Part shown: positions 45,501 through 57,500 of the stretch, in pieces | How positions within the stretch are numbered: the stretch's first letter is position 1 | How the letters are laid out: every line of letters starts with the position of its first letter | Origin: Sabellastarte sp. h YS-2021 | Taxonomy: Eukaryota > Annelida > Polychaeta > Sabellida > Sabellidae | Length of the DNA: 64,000 nt | Reading direction: 5' to 3' | Assembly: GCA_964017235.1 (NCBI GenBank) | Contig: OZ024929.1 | Location: 157,775,609 to 157,839,608 of the forward strand | Made by a program: the position numbers and the translations under genes | The notes under the pieces: generated by a model | Database searches by the model: none | Told to the model about the DNA's origin: nothing | Seen by the model: the letters and a program-made list of their open reading frames with translations, nothing else

Positions 45501-48500
45501 ACTCAATTCTATCTGAAGGATGTGGCTTGGGCTGACTCAGATCTCTACCATCTTGGTCCTGTTGTGGCTGCTCAGCAGATCCACCAACAGACTGTTACCT
45601 AGAGGAGATCTGTACCTATGTATATAGTTGTACATATTTGTATATATTGCACATATAGTTAAGAAGCAAAAAAAAAAAAAAAAAAAAAATCTCACATACT
45701 TCCTCTGGGAGACTTAATTTTATGGGACTGAACTCATCCCTCTCTTCCCCTACCTCAGAGCAGGTCTGTAAAAAAGGGGGGGGGCAAGGTCGACTCTGAC
45801 GGTTCCAGTCCGGTTAACCGGATGATGATATTCGACCAGAGCCTTAGGGGTTTTTGACTTCAAGGTCTACCCAGGCTTCAAGACGGAGTTTTCATTATCT
45901 CTATCATGAGTTCACACAAGTCCCTAGTAACTTACCCGCCGACCAAGCGGTAGTTATTCAGCTATTGTCCATTGGATAGGATGTATTAACGCAATAAAAT
46001 TGCAAATTTAATAAGTAAATTAAATTTTTATAAGTTAATACCCTATCCAATGGACACACAAGACCCTCCCTCCGACCCCGCTATCACTAATTGGTTTAGA
46101 CAACGAAAAAGATGCTATGACGTCACTCTGTCTAGACAGGAAGGAAGTACGACACGCCATCTGGCGAGTGCACAGTACTGGACCGGCCTAGCCGGTGGAG
46201 ACACAGGACGTCTTTTTCTGACGTTTGGCGGGCCGGTCCGCGCCGACCGGATAAGCTATTGTCCATTGGATAGGGTATTAACTTCTAAAAATTAAATTTG
46301 CAAGTTGGCAGTTCTTAATTTTCACCTTTGTCAGAATCAGTAGGGATATATTAGAATGGTTAATGTAATCTGTCTAAAGAAAGTGTTAGGAATCAGTGTG
46401 AAAAGTGAAGGTATGTTTTTGGTTGATGTCATACACAAAATGATCTCACAATTTTATTTTATTTTTATTTTATTTTTTTTTATTTATTTTTTTTTTTTTT
46501 GGAAGGGAGGGGGATTTGAAAACTTCATTAATGATTTAACATCAGTGAGCGGACAAATACTCCTCGCACTGCGCGACAACCAATGAAATTCCGAAACAAA
46601 AAAGTGATCTGTAGAAGCACGAGCTCTTTCGAGGTTCGCGCTTAAAAATTTATGGGGTGCCACATTGAACTTAGTGAAAAAAATGTAGGAAGTAAAATTG
46701 TTGGTTTTATGAGTGATAAAGATTTTAAGTCTGCACAGATATGGAATAACCTCAGATTACCTTTTCAGTTCCCGGGTATTTTGGCTTGGCTGTAGATCCT
46801 GACAAGAAAGCTGAATTCAGAGAGAAGTTGGAGCTGTCTATTGAATATGCCAAGGCATTTCAGTGCCCCAGGTATGTCTTTATGACAAACAGGACACAGT
46901 GCTTTTAAATTTATGACAGCTGCAGCTTAGATTTCAGCTCTTGATATTTCTGTACTCTTCAAATGGATTGCTCACGTTATGCAAAAGATTTTAAAGTGAT
47001 TCAAATATGGCAGTTTTTATCCCACAGCCCTTAAAGGCTGTTGGGGTATTGTTTTCACCCATGGTGTCCAGATGGGTTGGAGGAAAAAGTTTGTCCAAGC
47101 TGTATCTCGGAAACCATAAGGTTTAGGAAGTTGGTACTTACTACAGACATTGGTTAGGGGGTGTAGTTGTGCCACGTCATGGTGTGACCTTGATTTGACC
47201 TTGGCGTGGTGACCTTGACCTATAAAATCTTGTCACGGCTATATCTTGGAAACCATGAGGTGTAGGAAGTTGATATTGGTAGAGACATTGGTTGGGGGTG
47301 GTAGGTGTGCAACGTCATGGTGGGACCTTGATTTAACCTTTGATCTTGCTGCAGTGACTTTGACATTTAACATTTCTGCTGGGCAGTATCTCTGAAACTG
47401 TAAAGTGTAGGAAGTTGATACTTAGTAGGGACATTGCTTAGGGGTTGCAGATGTGCAACATCATGGTGTGATCTTTATTTGACCTTTAACCTTGTCATAG
47501 TAACCATGAGTTTTAACATTTTGTCTGGGCTATTTCTTGGATTCCGTAAGGGATAGAAAGGATATTGGTTAGGGGGCGTAGGTGTGCATCACCTTTAATT
47601 TTGACTCTGCCAAAGTGTATTCACCTGCCATATTTGAGACATGTTTCTCTTATGACAAAGTGATATGGATTACTGCAGCTGATTATTGTATGTACCTTTT
47701 ACATAATTGTGCTATTTACATTGACAGCTATGCTCCAATTCATAAATTTTACAGCCTCACAATTTTTAGTTTACTGATTAATGTTGTCATCTTGCTATTG
47801 AATTGTCTTGTTTTAATACTTTATCTTTATCATACATTCTCTTTCTCTTAGACATTATTTTCTGTACTTGAACATTATTTGGACCTTTATATAACTGACA
47901 CTGTTCTTAAAGTATCCTGATCTTTGTACTGTTTCACTACTTTTATATCTCATGGTGTTGAAAACTATTTCCCCAGGCTGTGAGCCATACAGGCATCTCT
48001 GATGCTATTTTTCAGCATTAAAGATATCATTATATGCCGAAAAGTCAGGTATACTTAGTTTTTAGCTGCAGAGATTTCCTTTCATATGTGATAACTTAAG
48101 AAAATTTTATGTAGACCTTTCAGATTTAGTTTGCCAGTATATTTTGTAAGACCTCAAAGCTTTCGGTTTTGTGGCCTGAGCTTTCCACTATAAGGCCAGC
48201 GGTGGCCTTCTATAGGTCAAATTTGTTCCAATATAATATACAGTTTGGTTTACCATTTAATATTATATAGTTACAACCAGTAAACATCAAAGTTCATTTC
48301 ACATATTTACTGAAAGTCACACCAGTAAACTTGTGAAATAACACAGGTCATAAATCAGTAATTACACATATTTACTGAAATTTTTAGGGAATACGCGTCT
48401 TTACTGACCAAATCAGTAAATATGCATATTTACTGAAATTTTCAGTGAATACGTGTATTAACTGATATTTACTGTAACATATATATATAGATATACCCTT

Positions 48501-51500
48501 GGTACCTGTTGTTTTGTGGTCTCAGCATTCCTCTATAAGACCAATGCTGGCCTTCCAGATGTGAAGGCAATAACATGAAGAAGGGCAGTAACTTAAAAAT
48601 ATTTTATATAGACCTTTCTAATATAGGTGGGTGTATATGGGTAAGGCCTCAGAGCCTATTGTCTCCTGGCCCCTCGAGACTATATTGTGATGTTGTAAAG
48701 GTTAAATATGGGGTATTTCTTTACATATTACGACCAGTACTCACTTACAGAAGGACAGATCATCCTATGGCTGAAATATATATCTTTCCTCAAAGTCATT
48801 GGCTGGCCTTCAAACATTGGCATGTCTGCCTTTTTCTATATTTTTGGATGTTTTCATTTATAATTCTTATTGCTTGTAGGGTTTCAGAATGTTAAGTCAG
48901 CTTATAGGAAATTATGGGCTGGGAATCTTATAAAAGAGTCAGATTTGACCTTTGACCCCTGCTTCGAGGCCAAACTGAGTTTATGTAGTAAAGTAGCCTT
49001 ATATATTCATTATAATTGGTCCAACAGGTTGGGATATAAAAGAATGTATAAAAACCATGAGTCATAAATCTTAGAAGGGTCAGTTTTTTGTTTTTTTTTA
49101 CCCCTAATTTTGCTGCTTTTGTCACTATAGGACCATAGCTGAGTGAGTAAAAGTACTAGCAGCTACTTTGAGTAAAATGCTTACAACTCCAAAATGACTG
49201 CATTTGGAGCATTTTACTAAAATATGTTGTTCAACTACTTTCTCTTTACCTGCAAGGTGGTACCTATTAACTGTTGCTAAAAGATATCTATCCAAATAGC
49301 TAAGTGAGTCATGCCTAAATTCTGTTCTAAACAGTGAGCAAAAACAGTAAATGGCTTTTTTTTTTTTTTTTTTTTTTTTTGGGGGGGGGGGGGGGGTTGT
49401 TAGATTTTACAGTTAAAAAACCTTGTGTCATCTTTATTATTGGATCTTTTGTGCCAGTCATTATCAGTATGGCTGGATTATCTGTTATGTCACACCATGT
49501 CCTGTCTGGGAAACCCTGTATCAAGACACAATCTCTAGTTTAATCTTATTTTCTTTATTTTGCCACTTGGCCCTTAGATTCCTCCAAATCTCCGAAATCC
49601 ATTTTTGTGACAGTCATTGTCAAATTTGAATCATTAGACCTGTTAATTTCTTAAAAAGGTATGATTTAGAATTAAGCGTCCCACAAGGGACGCTTGTTTG
49701 TGTATGGGAGACCTGCAGGCTCCGGCGGCTCCGGCAGCTCCGCATTTTGTTTTCCTTATAACTCTGTAACCGTTAGGCGGATTCTTTTCAAATTTGGCAG
49801 GTTTATGCAGTAGCCTTGGGGATTTTTTTTGGAATATGCTGCAGTGACATTTCAACCAATCAGAGAGGTCACATGACCAAAAATGTCTTTTTTTTCGATG
49901 GGGAAGCTTGTCCGGATGATAACTTGAAAGGGATTTTATCAATTCACCTGAAACGTGGCAAATACATTCATTCTATTAAAATCTGGAAATCATTAGATTT
50001 TGGCATTGATTGGTTAAGAAATGGCCGAGTAATTAATGATTAATTAATCATTATGAATTTTCCAAATAAGGAAAACACAAAAATGCTTATAACTCGAAAA
50101 CCGTGCTAGATAGAGCGATTTTGACAAAATTTTTGACCCACAGGGTATCTCTGCATAGTAGCTATCCCAATTTTGAAAAAAAAATTTTGTCTCGCCAAAA
50201 ATTGCGGCCATTTTGAATTTTCGAATTTTACACAAAAATTGCAAAACACAAAAATGCTAATATCTCGAAAACTGTGCTAGATGGCGAATTATCTGTTAAA
50301 AGTATTGCAGATAGCCAATTTTTATCTCCCGCCCGGCTCGCCGGCGGGAGATTATAATTTGCACCATGTGTGTCCGTACGTGAGTGCGTGCGTGCGTGCA
50401 TGCGTGAGTGTGTCACGCAGTTTCCTCTGAAACTACTACAGTTACACATTTTTGGGAAATTAGTTGTCCTAATGAATTTTTTGGCTCTTCAATATTTTTG
50501 GGGTTTAGTGAACTTTGGCCTACTTGTGAGTGAGTAATAGCACTTTTAGCTAATATATTTTTTGGCTTATAACTCTCAAACTATTGCATTTGCAGTATTT
50601 TGTTGCAATATGTTGTTCAGCTACTTTGTCAACAGCTACAACATGTAGTTTGGAAGTGTATCTCGATAGCTAAGCGAGTAATAACTACTTTGTCAATTTT
50701 TAATGATAACCATAATGAGTAAATGGCTTATATCTTCAAAAGTATTGCGGCTACACAATTTTGTTCCAATATGTTGTTCACCTACTATCTCCACAGCTAC
50801 AACATGGTCAGTAGTTTGGAAGTGTATCTCCATAGCTAAGTGAGTAATAGCTACTTTGTCCATTTTTTATGATAACCATAATGAGTAAATGGCTTATATC
50901 TTCAAAAGTATTGCAGCTACATTATATCTCTCAAATATGTTGTTCATCTACTTTTTTGCGAACTGTAACATATTTAAGTTTTACACCTGTTGCTCGATGT
51001 ACAAGCAAGTAATGGCTACTTTATTGCTACTTTTACTGAAAATGTCAAAAATCAAAAATATCTCGCAAACCGTAAGAGATAGAGCAATTTCGAGCGAATT
51101 TTTGACCCACAGGGTAGTACTAGAGTATCCTATGCTAAGTGGAAAAAGGTTTGGTGAACTTTGGCGTACTTTTGAGTGAGTAATAGCACTTTTACCTAAT
51201 AATGAGTAAATGGCTTATATCTTCAAAAGTATTGCAGCTACACAATTTTGTTCCAATATGTTTGTTCAGCTACTTTCTCCACAGCTACAACATGGTCAGT
51301 AGTTTGGAAGTGTATTTCCATAGCTAAGTGAGTAATAGCTACTTTGTCCATTTTTTATGATAACCATAATGAGTAAATGGCTTATATCTTCAAAAGTATT
51401 GCAGCTACACGATTTCTCTCAAATATGTTGTTCATCTACTTTTTGGTGAACTGTAACATGTTTAAGTTTCACACCTGTTGCTCAATGTACAAGTGAGTAA

Positions 51501-54500
51501 TGGCTACTTTATTTCTACTTTTACTGAAAATGTCAAAAATCAAAAATATCTCGCAAACCGTAAGATATAGAGCAATTTCGAGTGAATTTTTGACCCACAG
51601 GGTAGTACAAGAGTATCCTATGCTAAGTGGAAAAAGGTTTGGTGAACTTTGGCCTACTTTTGAGTGAGTAATAGTACTTTTACCTAATATAATTACATGA
51701 CTTATATGTGTCAAACTATTGCATTTACAGTATTTTGTCCCAATATGTTGTTCAGCTATTTTCTCCACAGCTACAACATGGTCAGTGGTTTGGAAGTGTA
51801 TCTCCATAGCTAAGTGAGTAATAGCTACTTGGTCAATTTGGAATGAAAAACCATAATGAGTAAATGGCTTATATCTTCAAAAGTATTGCAGCTACACATT
51901 TTCTCTTAAATATCTTGTTCATGTGCTTTTTTGTGAACTGTAACATATTTAAGTTTTACAACTGTTGCTCAATGTACAAGTGAGTAATGGCTACTTTGTT
52001 GCTACTTTTAGTGAAAGTGTGAAAAATCACAAATATCTCGAAAACCGTAAGAGTTAGAGCGATTTCGAGCGAATTTTTGAGCCACAGGGTGGTACAAGAG
52101 TGTCCTGTGCAAAGGGGAAAAATGAAATTTTTCGCCACTTTCGGCGGCGATCTTGGATTTTCGCGGTAAATAGAAAAGTGTCAATAACTCGAAAACCGTA
52201 AGAGATAGAGGAATTTCAAGCGAATTTTTGACCCCACAGGATGGTACAACAGTGTCCTATGCAAAGGGGAAAATCTTCAATTTAGTATTTCTTCCCCTGC
52301 GGTACTCGGCGGGAGATAGATACCGCGGCAGTGGTCTTGTTCTCAAATAATTCATTCGCCTACTTTTGGAAGAGCTTTCACATGGTGAAGTTTTAGACCC
52401 ATAGCTAATTACTCACCTACTCAAAATGAGTAAATGCTAATTATCTCTAAAAGTATTGCAGATAGCCAATTTTTCTCAAATAACTCATTCACCTACTTTT
52501 GGAAGAGCTTTCACATGGTGAAGTTTCAGACCCATAGCTAATTACTCACCTACTCAAAATGAGTAAATGCGAATTATCTCTAAAAGTATTGCAGATAGCC
52601 AATTTTTCTCAAATAACTCATTCACCTACTTTTGGGAGAGCTTTCACTTGGTGAAGTTTCAGACCCATATCTAATTATTCACCTACTCAAAATGAGTAAA
52701 TGCTAATTATCTCTAAAAGTATTGCGGATACCCAATTTTTATTAAATAACTCATTCATCTACTTTTGGGAGTAAATGTGAATTATCTCTTAAAAGTATTA
52801 CAGATAGCCAATTTTTCTCAAATAACTCATTCACCTACGTTTAGAAGAGCTTTCACACACAAAAATGAAAAATTGTGAATATCTCGGAAAAGTGGTCTTG
52901 TTTTCAAAAATTTTTGTCTCACCAAAAATGGTGGCGATTTTGAATTTTCCAAGTTTTTGCAAAACATAAAAATGCTTATATCTCGAAAACTGTGCTAGAT
53001 GGAGCGAATTCAACAAAATTTTTGACCTGCTGGATATCTCTGCAGAGTACCCATGCCAATTTTCAAAATATTTTTGTCTCGCCAAATATAGCGGCCATTT
53101 TGAATTTTTGAATTTTTTGCAAAAATTGCAAAACACAAAAATGCTCATATCTTGAAAACCGTGCTAGATAGCAGACTGCGCTGACTTTGGTTACCACAAC
53201 AGTATAAGGCTAGAAACGGAACATTTTCTTAATACTTTAGCACTCACCTTTATATCCTTTTCGGGACGCTTTGTTTTTGCTATGCAAAAACATTATCTTT
53301 TTGTTTGCGAGCGATCCTCTAGTTTCTAGTTATTTCATTAATTTATTGGCCAGTTTGAAAGTAACTTTACTGATCACATAATTTGCTCTTGGGTCCTGCT
53401 AAATCTTAATTGTTTTTGATATTTACCTAAGTTTACCTTGAATTTATTTACTCTTTCATTGCTGTTTAGAATGCACATACTGGCAGGCTGTCCAAATCAT
53501 AAGTACCCACAGGAAAAAGCAGAGGACACTTATGTTGAAAACATAAGATATGCTGCAGACAGGCTCAAGAAAGTAAGTGTTGTTTTGTATTATGTCTAGG
53601 TCACACCTTTCTGTGAAGTTGTTTCTATACATATTTGCTTTCCAGTAGACAACATCATCCTTATATATCTCGTATCTGGTTAGTGCATGTTGACTTTCAC
53701 CTCTCAAACATGCATGGTTTCATACAGCTAGTGAGATTATGTATTGGCTATTTCAGACATTTTTATAAAGTAGGCCTGAAAGCAAATCTCTCCAAATTGT
53801 GAGGAATCACCCCGAACACATCCTACTCAAATGGGAATTGCAGTGAATGCGTCCTCCCATAATATGAGGCAGATTGAAACCACAATCAAACATACACATA
53901 TCTGTTCAGTTATAGCTCATGGCCCCAGCATGGTAAAGTGTGACCTATGTATAACTGTCTTCAAATTTAAATCTCCATTTTGTCCCTGAATGGCCTCATG
54001 GCATTGATGTTCATGTGTATCCAAGTAGTTCTATCCAATACATTGATGTTCATGTTTATCCAAGTTATCGCCAATGCTCGAGCTGTCTGCAAATTAGGTA
54101 AAGTTATCTCCAATGCTTGAGATGTCTTCAAATTAGGTAAATTTGAGAACACTACTGACAACACACAGAACAATTTCTGTTCATATTGTCTTCAGTTTAG
54201 CTTGTCTTTTTGAAATATATCATCTCTTTTAATTTTTTGCTGAGCACCATTGATCTCAGGCCTTGTGAAAAGAGGTGAGAGGTTTAAACTTGTTGTTTTA
54301 CAGATCTTAGATGCAAATTCGTCAACAAATGCTGACTTTGTATTCATATTTCTTTAACTATGTAACCCACACATATGATGTATAGATCATTAGAAAAGTA
54401 CTTTTACAGAGTTTCAGCTATTTTTGTTATGTTAAGATATGTGCAGTAATAGTGGCGAAATCTCAAGTTATAAAATTAAAGTTTTTACCCCACAGCCCTT

Positions 54501-57500
54501 AAGGGTTGTCGGGGTATTGTTTTCACCCATGGTGTCCGGATGGGCGGGCGGTGGGAAAAAGTTTGTCCGGGCTGTATCTCAGAAACCGTAAGGTGTAGGA
54601 AGTTGATACTTGGTAGGGACATTGGTTAGGAGGTGTAGGTATGCAACGTCATGGCGTGACCTTGATTTGACCTTTGACCTTGCTATAGTGACCTTGACCT
54701 ATAAAATCTTGTCTGGGCTATATCTCAGAAACCGTAAGGTGTAGGAAGTTGATAACTTGGTAGGGACATTGGCTAGGGGGTGTAGGTGTGCAACGTCATG
54801 GCGTGACCTTGATTTGACCTTTGACCTTGCTGTAGTGACCTTGACCTATAAAATCGTGTCCGGGCTATATCTCGGACACTGTAAGGTGTAGGAAGTTGAT
54901 ACTTGGTAGGGACATCGGTTAGGGGGTGTTGGTGTGCAACTTCATGGCGTGACCTTGATTTGACCTTTGACCTTGCCGTAGTGACCTTGACCTATAAAAT
55001 CTTGTCCGGGGTATATCACGGAAAGCGTAAGGTGTAGGAAGTTGATACTGAGTGGGGACATTGGTTAGGGTGTGTAGATGTAAAACGTCATGGTGTGACC
55101 TTGATTTGACTTTTGACCTTGCTGTAGTGACCTTGACCTATAATGCCTTGTCTGGGCTATATTTTGGAAATCATAAGGTGTAGGAAGTTGATATTTGGTA
55201 GGGACATTTGTCAAGGGTTATATGTGTGCAACGCCATGGTGTGACCTGGATTTGACCTTTGATCTTGCATATCTGATGCTATTTTATGTCTCTATGAGGA
55301 TATCTGATACTATTTATCTCTCTTATATCTCTCTTATATCTTTTTACTTGAATCTTGGTTGTTGCACCTTTGGGTGTCTTTTGGTGTAGATTAAGCACTG
55401 TTAAAGTCATATTAGAAGTCATTAACTGTTTTACTTTTGCAACTTCCCATTGTAACAGATGGTATTGCATCAAGTGAGCCACAGGTTTTGCTCCAATTCC
55501 ACATAAAAGCATGTATTGCTACATCTGTATGTATGAGTAATATTCAAAACATCCAAACCATAATTCGACCATACAAATGAAAATCAAAATGGGAGAAGTC
55601 TTAAAGTTACATAATTTTTAGTTTACTGAATTGTCTTGTTTTAATACTTATTCTTTACATGTAATTTCTTTCTCTTAGATGATATTTTCTCTACTTAAAC
55701 ATTATTTGAACACCGACACTGCTCTGAAAGTATCCCAATCTGTGTACTGTTTCACTACTTCTATACCTCATGGTGTTGAAAACTATTTTCCCAGGCTGTG
55801 GGGTACGGGCATCTCTGATGCTATTTTTATAACCACTGATGCCTGTTATTTTGGATGTGTTTCATAACTAATTGTTTGCATTTCTATGGTATATACTAAC
55901 TTATTTTACTAAGTATTGAAGCAAAGTGGTGAATAATAGAAATCAAACCTTGGCTCGTATTTTTAAATGTTATTAATTTTAAAATGTGCAACACTTGGTT
56001 AATTTTTTTGTTTCAGGAAAATATCACAATTCTGGCGGAATTTATAAATAGTCTCTATACAGTGAAAGACTACTTTTTAGATTCTCCAGAAAAAGGTATG
56101 TTAAGGATAATATCACAAATACTTTCATGCATAAAATGCTACATTGGTGCTGAATCTTTACCAACTAGTGTACACATATTTCTTCCAGCCCATTAACTAC
56201 CTGCTCTGATATGATCTGTAAATGTTTGTTGAAAGTGTTGTTATACTCAAATAAGTAAAGTCTTTTGATAAAACATTTGCTGTAGAATCGACGAATTCAT
56301 CTTAATTAATCAGACTTGAAAGTTTTTTACCCCACAACCCTAAAAGGGAAAAAGTTTGTCTGGGCTATATCTCAGAAACTGTAAGGTATAGGAAGTTGAT
56401 ACTTGGTAGGGACATTGGTCAGGGGGTGTGGATGTGCAACATCATGGTGTGACCTTGTTTTGACCTTTGGCCTTGCTGTAATGACCTTAAGTTTGAAAAT
56501 CTTGTTCGGGCTATATCTCAGAAACCATAAACTGTAGGAAGTTGATAACTTGGTGGGGATATTGGTTAGGGGCAGTAGGTGTGCAACATCATGGTGTGAA
56601 CTTTACTTGACCTTTGACCCTGCTTTAGTGACCTTGACCTATAATATCTTATCTGGGCTATATCTCAGAAACTGTGAGGTGTAGAAAGTTGATACTTGGT
56701 AGGGACATTGGTTTGCGGTTTAAGGTGTATAAAGTCATTGTATGACTGTGATTTGACCTTGCACAGCACTTTTGTCAGTGTCACTTTGGAAACTTTGGAA
56801 CAGCAATGTCAGTGTCAATTCAGATTTTGTAGCTTACTATACTTTCACTTTTGAGCCACTTTCTACATGTTTTCCGCAGCATTGCAGCTAATTGAGAAAG
56901 TGGACAGAGGTGATCAGGTGCAATTCCAACTGGTGAGTCATATTCAACTTCAATATATTTGAGAGTGTTCCATGTCAACATCAGACAAATCTAAGGAACA
57001 AACATCAAGAAAGTAAATTTTCTGGAAGAGCTACATCACTGGCGATGTCATAACAAAGAGACCAGTTATTATGACATCATGACCACTTTCCTACGATTAT
57101 GTTTAAATGTATTGGTCAATCAAATGCCTGTATATTAATTAGCACATTTTGACCCATTTGAAGTCATAACAAGCATTGTCACACACAAGTAAATACACAC
57201 ATGGGAAGTCGTTTGTAATAACTAGCAATATTGCTAAGCCTCTGAACTAATAATATACACAGCAAGCTGCAGTAATAATTTTATGTGATCATACGTACTG
57301 TTTATTCAACTGTTGGCTAGGACTAGAACAAGTAAGTTTTTAGCCAACTACTCTATCAGTTATTTCAAGTTGTAAAAGGTTTGCACAGATCATTTAGGGA
57401 ATCACTATTACCTATACTTGGCTCCAAGGAAGAATTAGCAGAGAATTTTGGCCATTTTTGAATGGAGAAAATGGACAAAATTAGAGATTAATTTGGAATG

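Larger units (their letters stand above)
39928..46303 (+). mobile_element. DIRS-type tyrosine-recombinase retrotransposon
   Basis: About 6.4 kb in HYI intron 1, same orientation as the gene. It has 182-bp inverted terminal repeats (39939-40120 and 46102-46283), three long frames (gag-like, RT/RNase H/methyltransferase-like, tyrosine recombinase), an A run at 45669-45690 and an internal complementary region (45966-46060). No target duplication is seen, as expected for recombinase-mediated insertion. The exact ends (ATTTTATTGCG at left, AAATTTGCAA at right) are inferred from the junction kept in the internal complementary region. Confidence 0.93.
49674..53323 (+). mobile_element. Element D, copy 1 (D1), complete, with A1 inside
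   Basis: Start hairpin AAGCGTCCC-acaa-GGGACGCTT (49674-49695). After a CGGCGGCTCCGGCAGCTCC stretch follows ATAACTCTGTAACCGTTAGG, then type D units, 134-bp units split by A1, and again type D units. The 3' end is GGGACGCTTTG (arm copy), the stem GTTTTTGC-tat-GCAAAAAC and GCGATCCTCTAG. It is 3.65 kb, of which 2.0 kb is A1, and lies in HYI intron 2. Confidence 0.85.

Noticed and set aside
48575-48895. 106-codon frame with WVRPQSLLSPGPSRL
   Set aside because: No recognised motif; it starts in the B-like repeat module and lies in HYI intron 2.
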